25,123 nucleotides of DNA from Bodo saltans (lineage: Eukaryota; Euglenozoa; Kinetoplastea; Eubodonida; Bodonidae). Of this stretch, positions 16,879 through 23,363 are shown in pieces. The translations under genes were made by a program, and so were the position numbers. The number at the start of each line of letters is the position of its first letter. The stretch's first letter is position 1. The notes below the pieces were generated by a model that had not been told where the DNA came from, did not search any database, and worked only from the letters and a program-made list of their open reading frames with translations. The stretch spans positions 48,665 through 73,787 of the forward strand of contig CYKH01001375.1 in NCBI GenBank assembly GCA_001460835.1. The letters are read 5' to 3'.

Positions 16879-18108
16879 ATGGAAATTGTCTTTGTTGGGT
16901 CTGGTGTCAGCACCGCCATCCCTGTGATGGGTCACTTCGGTAACTGCGCTTGTCGAGATGCGATCGAAACACCTCACAGCAAGAATCGACGAAACAATGT
17001 GTCGCTTCTTATTTCCAAGAAGAAACCACTCTCTGCCATCGAGGTTATCACTGAGAAGCATCAACGTTTGCAGCCTAAGTTATCATCAGGTGCAAATGGA
17101 AGCGATGAGGAGCAAAAAGACGCTGACCGCCATGCACAGCGGCGCGCCTTAACACTTGGAGATGCAAATGTCAGTGATAGTTGGAATATCCTTATCGATT
17201 GTGGCAAAACGTTCCGAACGGCCTACTTCGAGCAACTCATTCAGCGTAAAGTCCGCTCCATTGACGCCCTTTTGATCACGCACGAACATGCAGATGCTAT
17301 TCAAGGCCTTGACGACCTGCGCGACTTGCAATCGTTTTTGGAGGAAGGACAGCATTGGGTCTGCCAATATTATGTCCCAACCTTTCTATCCCCGTTCACC
17401 ATGAAAACACTCACGAGACAAGTTGAGTATATCGTTCGAAATAGTCGCGTCATGGGCGAAGCACCATCCAGTCGCAGTGCGTTTCGCACTCTGCAGAATG
17501 CTGTCGAAACAAAACTTCCTGCCGCGTCAAGAGTGATTGAGCGTCGATCCACTGCCCTTGACCTGTGGACTGTACCCGACGACCATCCTCAGCAGTTCCA
17601 CGTCCCCTACCTGTGTGACGGAAATGAAGGGATTGTGATGTACTCCGTGCCTGTTGAGCATGGTGCGGGGTACATGTCTCTCGGATTCGTGTTTGGGTCT
17701 GGCGTGTCGTTCCGCAACTCAAAGTGCAACAACCAGACGCTTGAGAACGGAGGTAACCCGAAGCGAGGCACGTGCATTGCATACATTTCTGACGTCAGCC
17801 ATGTCCCTGCTAATGCCCTAGCGTTCCTTCAAAATCTCAACAAGATCGATATTCTTGTGGTGGATCTACTTCTTGGCGGTGGAGAAAAGCACTTCAGTCA
17901 CTTCTGTCTTGACGATGTGTGGGAGCTAGTTCGGATCTTACGACCTCGAAAGGTTTATGGCACCGGCATGTACTGCACGTTGGAGCACAATTCGACAAAT
18001 GCAAGCCTTGCGTCGCAACTCCGTCTTGAGCATGAAAGCGGCTCTTGTTTAGGAGTGGAATCGGTAGAACTGGCGTTTGATGGGTTAACAATTCCTGTCG
18101 TTGTGTAG
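16879..18108 (+). CDS. PhnP-like metallo-beta-lactamase-fold hydrolase
   Basis: This 409-residue protein begins MEIVFVGSGVSTAIP, the typical first strand of the PhnP/RNase Z branch of the MBL fold. LIDCGKTFR precedes the metal motif THEHADAIQGLDDLR, whose metal ligands are H135, H137 and D139. The position after D139, a histidine in canonical HxHxDH, is alanine. I recall the same HADAIxGLDDLR form in fungal and plant members of this subfamily. Later candidate ligands are His in VEHGAGYMSLGF, Asp in YISDVSHVP and His in the C-terminal GTGMYCTLEHN. HFSHFCLDDVWELVRILRPRKVY is the usual helix before the last strand. A loop at about residues 62-91 (Glu/Lys/Asp-rich) is an insertion. Likely a phosphodiesterase or related hydrolase of unknown substrate. 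No targeting signal is obvious, so it is probably cytosolic. The gene lies 231 bases after dynein with no evident functional link. Confidence 0.85.
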   Translation: MEIVFVGSGVSTAIPVMGHFGNCACRDAIETPHSKNRRNNVSLLISKKKPLSAIEVITEKHQRLQPKLSSGANGSDEEQKDADRHAQRRALTLGDANVSDSWNILIDCGKTFRTAYFEQLIQRKVRSIDALLITHEHADAIQGLDDLRDLQSFLEEGQHWVCQYYVPTFLSPFTMKTLTRQVEYIVRNSRVMGEAPSSRSAFRTLQNAVETKLPAASRVIERRSTALDLWTVPDDHPQQFHVPYLCDGNEGIVMYSVPVEHGAGYMSLGFVFGSGVSFRNSKCNNQTLENGGNPKRGTCIAYISDVSHVPANALAFLQNLNKIDILVVDLLLGGGEKHFSHFCLDDVWELVRILRPRKVYGTGMYCTLEHNSTNASLASQLRLEHESGSCLGVESVELAFDGLTIPVVV

Positions 18109-18291
18109 CTTTGGGTCGAGGCTTCTTGTTGTGTGCATTTTCCGTTTTGTTGATTCCTGGATGGATTTAGTTGCTCACCCCTTTGCTGAATTTCTAACCA
18201 CCTCACGCCAACTGCTTTTGTCACTGGTGGAGCCTCGTCATGAAAGTCCCCTCGTTGTTTCTTAGAATAGTTCTCAAATTGGAAACTGTCG

Positions 18292-18312
18292 ATGAATTTC
18301 AACATAGATTAG
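18292..18312 (+). other. Possible 6-codon upstream ORF before the peptidase-like gene
   Basis: An ATG at 18292 opens a six-codon frame (MNFNID) ending at TAG 18310-18312, 55 bases before the main ATG. It would be in the mRNA only if the acceptor AG at 18264-18265 is used. The later acceptor at 18340-18341 would exclude it. Chance occurrence is quite possible. Confidence 0.3.
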
Positions 18313-18341
18313 CACCCTTTTATCCCTTGATCGCTGTACAG
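18313..18341 (+). promoter_or_regulatory. Candidate trans-splice acceptor for the peptidase-like gene
   Basis: A pyrimidine-rich stretch (cacccttttatccctt, 18313-18328) is followed by AG at 18340-18341, leaving a 26-base 5' UTR before ATG 18368. A second candidate is the cttag at 18261-18265 after ctcgttgttt, which would give a 102-base 5' UTR containing a short upstream ORF. Which is used cannot be told from sequence. Confidence 0.45.
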
Positions 18342-18367
18342 CAACCACTCGGCCAACGAAACCATCC

Positions 18368-19714
18368 ATGCCTAGACAACAGCTGTTCCTGTGGGACTTT
18401 CCATCGCAAGTGCCTGGAGCCTCGAACAAGAAGCTGTCCCCTGTGACGGTCTTTCTCCCTGATACGGTCGCAGATGGTCCCAGCGATCCCTACATTGCAT
18501 CCATCTTGACGCTAACAACCGCACAAGGGGATTGCTCACAGGAAACGCTAGTTCGACAGTTGCCGAGAGCCGTTGACACAGGAAACAACTGCAGAGATTT
18601 CTTTCCCGATCTTGATGGCGATGACTTTGCCGCAGACTTTATGCACGTGTTCACAGCAGCCAGACTGACACTGGAACTTGTGCGTGCTGTCGTAAACTCT
18701 GAATTGGGATGGAAAGGGCGTTGGAGATGGGCATGGCAGCAAAAAGATCGCGTGGCATCGAACGCCATTTGGAGCGGGGAGTGGGAACCATCTCCACTCC
18801 GAATTATTGCCCATGCTGGAGTGAAGCTTGGAGCGTCGTATTATCGCAGCAAACGAGCACTGCTATTCTTTGTCGCGCCGATTCCAGAGTTGAAAGCAAA
18901 GCTGTACTCCTGCAGGTCCATGTCAATGGTGGTGCATGAAACCGGGCATGCCATACTCGACGCAATTGATCCTTCTCTCTACGGAAGTCCAGCTGATGCG
19001 ATGACTGTCCGTGAAGATGTTCGACGTGCGTGTGACATTATTCACGAAGCATTTGCCGATGCGTGCTGGATGTTCATGGCTCTTGGGCAACCGTCGTGGT
19101 GCTCCGAAGTTCTGGAAGAGTGTAAGGGGAATCTTCGAAATCCTTGCCGCGCGAACCAAGTTGGAGCCAGCTCACATCCATCGACACCAACAACAACAAC
19201 AACAACAACAGAAGGAAATCGTGATGAGCCACCAGCAAGCATTCAGGATACACAGCGCTCATTTCTCGATCCTCGCACTTCATGGGATTGTGGTCGGGGG
19301 GTGTACAACTGTTCAACTGTGTTCGTTTCCTTCTTGTGGGACAGTTTGGTGAAGGCCCATGAGACAGCGCTGTTCTCACCAGGGAACGCAGCGTCAAACC
19401 TTCACACCTCCGCCACTGCACTGTCTCACATTTTTATACGTGCTGTTTGCCGATGCGTGAGAACATGGAAAGAACCATCCATTTCCATCCTTGTCACCGA
19501 ACTTTGTAACAGAGATGCCGCAATGATTGTGTTGAACACTTCTGAATTTCAGTCTGCTGTAGAAGATGTATCGTCGCTGCGTTGCGATGAAGACGTTTGT
19601 CGCATTGCATCTATCATTTGTGAAGGTATCGCCTCAGCCGCTTCTGCACGCCGCGTCAATTCGTTGGGCGAAACTCGTGCAAAGCAACGAGCCGGAACAC
19701 TTGGTGATTGGTGA
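18368..19714 (+). CDS. HExxH zinc-peptidase-like protein (gluzincin-type motif)
   Basis: This 448-residue protein runs from ATG 18368 to TGA 19712-19714. The diagnostic region is VVHETGHAILDAIDPSLYG with H190, E191 and H194 (two zinc ligands and the catalytic base). It is followed 32 residues after H194 by IHEAFADACW (E227 as likely third ligand, D231 conserved). That HExGHaxLDA...HEaFaD spacing is the pattern I know from poorly characterised, mainly bacterial zincin-like proteins. Upstream, PLRIIAHAGVKLGASYYRSKRALLFF may form the edge strands of the protease fold. No signal peptide or membrane segment is visible, so the protein is probably intracellular. A threonine run coded by ACA repeats and an acidic/Pro linker (about residues 274-290) separates the peptidase-like core from a helical C-terminal part. 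Substrate and biological role are unknown. It has no clear tie to its neighbours. Confidence 0.6.
   Translation: MPRQQLFLWDFPSQVPGASNKKLSPVTVFLPDTVADGPSDPYIASILTLTTAQGDCSQETLVRQLPRAVDTGNNCRDFFPDLDGDDFAADFMHVFTAARLTLELVRAVVNSELGWKGRWRWAWQQKDRVASNAIWSGEWEPSPLRIIAHAGVKLGASYYRSKRALLFFVAPIPELKAKLYSCRSMSMVVHETGHAILDAIDPSLYGSPADAMTVREDVRRACDIIHEAFADACWMFMALGQPSWCSEVLEECKGNLRNPCRANQVGASSHPSTPTTTTTTTEGNRDEPPASIQDTQRSFLDPRTSWDCGRGVYNCSTVFVSFLWDSLVKAHETALFSPGNAASNLHTSATALSHIFIRAVCRCVRTWKEPSISILVTELCNRDAAMIVLNTSEFQSAVEDVSSLRCDEDVCRIASIICEGIASAASARRVNSLGETRAKQRAGTLGDW
19188..19210 (+). repeat. CAA trinucleotide microsatellite coding for a Thr run
   Basis: Seven CAA units plus CA are read in frame as ACA, giving seven consecutive Thr residues after Ser-Thr-Pro. 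It lies in a linker of the peptidase-like protein, so length variation would be tolerated in multiples of 3. Confidence 0.95.
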
Positions 19715-19825
19715 TTGGGAGCACATACATAAATTGCCTTGACTTTGTCGTAGCATTCTGTTCGGAAGCAATTCTTATGAACGTACCGAATGTCTTTTTT
19801 GAAGCTTGTTCACGATAATGTACGA

Positions 19826-19843
19826 TTCTTTTCTTTTCCTTAG
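19826..19843 (+). promoter_or_regulatory. Strong candidate trans-splice acceptor for the kinase gene
   Basis: Sixteen uninterrupted pyrimidines (19826-19841) run directly into AG at 19842-19843, 45 bases before the ATG at 19889, with no ATG between. This is the clearest splice-acceptor-like element in the window and the best single support for spliced-leader processing. As a cis-splice site it has no upstream exon to join. Confidence 0.6.
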
Positions 19844-19888
19844 GAAGAACTTCGCCTCACGAAAACTATTTCTATTAAAGTGTCCTCA

Positions 19889-22800
19889 ATGTCTGTTCCT
19901 GCACTTGCTGGTTTGGGGAGCGCCGCCACGAACGTGAGCCTCGTTGTAGCAACGAATCGAGCAGATTGGCTGAGGCTCCATGAGAAGATCGTGCGAATTC
20001 GTCGAGATCATCACCTCGATGACCTTATCGCTATTGTTGAGTCCAATGAGCAATCAGGCAGCAGCCGCTCTGACGATCATACTATTCTCAATGGCACCAA
20101 ATCCTTCGACACCTTTCGCACTCCAACATCCCCAACACCCGTAGCTGGATCATTTGAGGGATCACACTCCTGCACACCGCAGCTGCCGCCCCATCCAGCC
20201 CATCATCGAGGTATTCTGTCGCCCACCTTACGGTTGGACATCAACGCAGGGCAGCTCACAAAATCAATGGCAGATGGACTACGGGCGCTGTTAGCCGCCC
20301 TGGACGAGATGTTCCTTGACACCTCCAGCTCTGCTGTCAATTCCCGTCAGACCAGCGCTGGTTCGTCGCGGTTTCGTTCCACCAACGCGGCATTCAACGA
20401 AGCTGAGAGCGACGGCTCAGAGTCCATTGCTCCGTCTCTCCAATATTTTCCTCACGCTCAAGCTCGCATTGTGATCCCTCATCAAACGTATCACCTTCAA
20501 CTCGTACAACAAGAACGCTCTCCGCCTATCACACGCGCCGCTCCTCCTACCCAGGTCACACTAGAAGGAAGCAGCACCATGACCAACACCGTGGGGGAGA
20601 CCACGCAAGGCTCGTTCCCTGACGGCGTTCTCTCTTCATTGGATGCAAGCGCGCTGGGTGATCATCATCATCATCGTGAAGCGTCATCAGCCATCATCGG
20701 AGAAGCTCATCTATTGTTACGCGATGAGCATGAGCACACAGTTGCCTACCGCAACGAAAGTCAACATTTCCTCGAACAGCTTCAGCGCCTATCACCAACA
20801 CCGTTGAACGAAGATCACCAGGAAAAACATCTCGCTGACATGGCGGCATCTCAGCAGATTGTCCCAGTTGGAAGGCGTCGAAAGTCAGAAGGTCTCTATT
20901 TGCAAGACTCTAACAGTGTTGCCGGCTCCCGAAGTGCATCACGCGAGCCCATGGAGGCCACACCCGTGTCGCTTCTTCAGCAGCGGCAAGGAAGTTGTAC
21001 CTCGCTGTGGCGGCGTTCTAGCGCCAACTCCATCGCCTCACTGCCGATCTCTCAACGCTGTCAGTTTCAGCAAACATCGTCGCTAGTGCTGCACCGTGAT
21101 GACACTGGTGTGAAATGGATCAACCACTACGCAGTGATTGGTTTGCTTGGTCGTGGCTCGCAAGGAAAAGTGAAGCTCGCTGAGCATCGTGATGGGTTCT
21201 CTCACTCCACAAAACTCGTCGCCATCAAAGTTTTGCCTCGTTCACCGAAAGCGAAATGGTGGCGCGCTGCAGAACTAAGTGCGCTGCGGCGAATCGAAAC
21301 TGAAATCGAAATTATGAAGAAATTGAAGCACAAAAATGTGGTTCAGTTGTATGAAGTCATCGATGATCCCTCGTCACAGAAAATGTATCTCGTCATGCAG
21401 TACATTGCACAAGGGCCAATCTGCAAACTCGAACGGGATATGACATGCCCATGCTTTCCGGAAGACCGTGTTGCTTCCGTTGTGCGGCAGATGATCACTG
21501 GTCTTCGCTACCTTCACCGACATGGAGTGGTGCATCGAGATATCAAGCCTGAAAACATTCTCCTGGGTGAGCATGGGCGAATCTACCTCGCCGACTTTGG
21601 TGTCGCGGAAATGTTCGAGCGAGGTGATAACCCAATTGTGGCTGGTCGAGTTGGAACGCCAATGTTCTTTGCTCCTGAGATGTTTGATCCCATTCAGTCG
21701 ATGGACGCAGCCCACCGACCCAACAACAACAACGCGCCCGGTGGTATCTCATCTGACGTGTCCGTTGCTGTGGTAGGGCTCGCGGCAGCCGTTGATGTGT
21801 GGGCCCTTGGCGTGACCATGTATTGTTTGTTGTTCGGTCGGCCACCGTTTGGGCACCAGTCAAGTACGTTGTCGCTAGAAGACGATGTGTGCTTCTCGGA
21901 CTTGACGTTTCCCTCATCACGAGGGGTAAGCGCCGAGGCTCGCGATTTCCTGTGTCGTGTTCTTGAAAAGAATCCTGAAGAACGCGTCACACTCGGTGAA
22001 CTTCGCAAGCATCGTTGGCTGGAAGTCTTTGCTCCTCCGACGAAGGCCCCAGCAGCAACGATATCTGGACCCAACTCTCGTCGAACTTCCGCCGCTCCTT
22101 TAACGCATTTAAGTTTGCCACATCGAGGAAGTGTTACATCAAACCGACAGCCATCTCCTATCCCTCGAGCCGACGATGATTTTTTGGCTCGAACTGACGA
22201 CTTTGGTGGCGTGATTCCCTCACCTCCGCGGCGTCCACTTTCCGAAACACATCGCGCCAGCCTAGCCGGACGCCGCCCAAGCCACGCCTGGGCTTTGAGT
22301 GACAAAGAAGTTGCCATTACTGATGACAATAACAAGCACCACTCCGACGAGAATATTTCCTCTCCAAACATCAGCCGCGACAGTTGCTCGAGCCCGCCAA
22401 ATGAATTGCGTAGTACGCTTCCATGTTTGGCAAGCTCGCAGAACCTCGGAACAATGGGTGCATCATCTGTGTGTGCGCCGTCGTCGGTATCTGCCACGTC
22501 AGGAACAGATCCTCATTTCGATAGCAAGCGAAACTCCATGTGCTCACTGCTCTCCGTTGAGAGCAACGTTGCCGTTGTGACGAACAATGACCCAGGGATC
22601 TCGAATCACTCGCTTTTGACGCCCACGTTTTCTTCCCGCCGACTATTGCGAAAGAAATTGAACTCCATGCGCAATCGATCCACTGCGTTTGCCTCTGGTG
22701 ACATCATCACACGCATTGGTCGTCGACTGCGTATTGCAGTATTCGTGATCATCTTCGCGCGACACGTCAGTCGCTGCTCCCATCGAGCTGGATCTTTGAC

Positions 22801-22942
22801 GAGCTATCTCCCTCAAATACCGCAACCTCGAACGGTGCCGCCGCCGGTATCATCACCCCGGAAAGTTGCATTGTTGTCTCCTTGCGTTGCCGACCTGCGT
22901 GTAGGAAATCCCTCTCTCATGAGTGAAGCTCCTCTTGGATGA
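19889..22942 (+). CDS. CaMKK/LKB1-type serine/threonine protein kinase with long disordered flanks
   Basis: From the ATG at 19889 (the open frame starts 9 bases earlier at a GTG) to TGA, 1017 residues. The kinase domain spans about residues 415-712: glycine loop GRGSQGKV (421-428), VAIK lysine K447, HRDIKPEN with catalytic D551, DFG aspartate D569, APE glutamate E597 and DVWALG aspartate D636. LKHKNVVQLYEVIDDP, the YLVMQYIAQGP hinge and DFGVAEMF resemble CaMKK and the yeast SNF1-activating kinases, which phosphorylate the AMPK activation loop, so an AMPK-kinase role is a reasonable inference. Between APE and DVW are about 39 residues including four Asn, clearly more than usual. The N-terminal 410 and C-terminal 300 residues are Ser/Pro/His-rich, low in complexity and contain basic-Ser sites such as RRKS and RRSS. 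No calmodulin-binding site could be assigned. The last 80 residues are of doubtful frame (see findings). Confidence 0.85.
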   Translation: MSVPALAGLGSAATNVSLVVATNRADWLRLHEKIVRIRRDHHLDDLIAIVESNEQSGSSRSDDHTILNGTKSFDTFRTPTSPTPVAGSFEGSHSCTPQLPPHPAHHRGILSPTLRLDINAGQLTKSMADGLRALLAALDEMFLDTSSSAVNSRQTSAGSSRFRSTNAAFNEAESDGSESIAPSLQYFPHAQARIVIPHQTYHLQLVQQERSPPITRAAPPTQVTLEGSSTMTNTVGETTQGSFPDGVLSSLDASALGDHHHHREASSAIIGEAHLLLRDEHEHTVAYRNESQHFLEQLQRLSPTPLNEDHQEKHLADMAASQQIVPVGRRRKSEGLYLQDSNSVAGSRSASREPMEATPVSLLQQRQGSCTSLWRRSSANSIASLPISQRCQFQQTSSLVLHRDDTGVKWINHYAVIGLLGRGSQGKVKLAEHRDGFSHSTKLVAIKVLPRSPKAKWWRAAELSALRRIETEIEIMKKLKHKNVVQLYEVIDDPSSQKMYLVMQYIAQGPICKLERDMTCPCFPEDRVASVVRQMITGLRYLHRHGVVHRDIKPENILLGEHGRIYLADFGVAEMFERGDNPIVAGRVGTPMFFAPEMFDPIQSMDAAHRPNNNNAPGGISSDVSVAVVGLAAAVDVWALGVTMYCLLFGRPPFGHQSSTLSLEDDVCFSDLTFPSSRGVSAEARDFLCRVLEKNPEERVTLGELRKHRWLEVFAPPTKAPAATISGPNSRRTSAAPLTHLSLPHRGSVTSNRQPSPIPRADDDFLARTDDFGGVIPSPPRRPLSETHRASLAGRRPSHAWALSDKEVAITDDNNKHHSDENISSPNISRDSCSSPPNELRSTLPCLASSQNLGTMGASSVCAPSSVSATSGTDPHFDSKRNSMCSLLSVESNVAVVTNNDPGISNHSLLTPTFSSRRLLRKKLNSMRNRSTAFASGDIITRIGRRLRIAVFVIIFARHVSRCSHRAGSLTSYLPQIPQPRTVPPPVSSPRKVALLSPCVADLRVGNPSLMSEAPLG

Positions 22943-23239
22943 ATTGGAAACTGTTGTTAGTGCCTTTTTATTAGCGAACGAATCGGCAAGTGAAGAAAAG
23001 AACTCTTTACTTCTTTTTGATCGAAGATTAAATACGAGCCACAAAGAGCCCTTTATTTTTGGTCTTGGACAATGTACTGCCTCTCCCTTTGCTCCTCCCC
23101 ATCAATTAGTCACTTTGAAGAAACATTGTTGGTCATCTTCGCAACGCTGCCTACCCCCCTGTTTGATAGGATTGCTTTTCGCTGATCGTAAACGAGTATC
23201 ATGCTATGATCGCCTTTTATGTATCTCCTTCAGGGTGTC

Positions 23240-23277
23240 TGTTTGTTTTTGTTTTGTCCGCCATTCGACTCCTTCAG
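23240..23277 (+). promoter_or_regulatory. Candidate trans-splice acceptor for the last gene
   Basis: A T-rich tract (23240-23256) continues as pyrimidine-rich sequence to AG at 23276-23277, giving an 86-base 5' UTR that carries a tiny upstream ORF. Alternative AGs at 23329-23330 and 23352-23353 are nearer the ATG but have poorer tracts. Confidence 0.4.
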
Positions 23278-23299
23278 TGAGATCGATATTTAAAGCGAA

Positions 23300-23311
23300 A
23301 TGTTTATGTGA
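23300..23311 (+). other. Possible 3-codon upstream ORF (M-F-M-stop)
   Basis: ATG TTT ATG TGA lies 52 bases before the main ATG at 23364. It would be in the mRNA if the acceptor at 23276-23277 is used. Very short upstream ORFs like this can reduce translation of the main frame, but occurrence by chance is likely. Confidence 0.3.
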
Positions 23312-23363
23312 ACGCTGTGACGACAACAGTGATACACCAATTCCCACATTCAGCCGATCGAAT

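Larger units (their letters stand above)
22943..23363 (+). other. Intergenic region between the kinase and the last gene
   Basis: These 421 bases hold no supportable gene. They include a C/T-rich tract at 23081-23100 followed by AG at 23108-23109, a T-rich tract at 23241-23256 with AG at 23276-23277, and a small upstream ORF at 23300-23311. The 3' UTR of the kinase and the 5' UTR of the next gene presumably share this space. Confidence 0.6.

Noticed and set aside
18240-18446. 68-codon plus-strand frame upstream of and overlapping the peptidase-like gene start
   Set aside because: Its ATG precedes the likely splice acceptors, and the sequence shows no similarity or protein-like pattern. The frame at 18368 carries the HExxH core.
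21694-22497. 267-codon open frame on the minus strand
   Set aside because: It lies fully inside the kinase gene, opposite a low-complexity Ser-rich region, with no recognisable domain.
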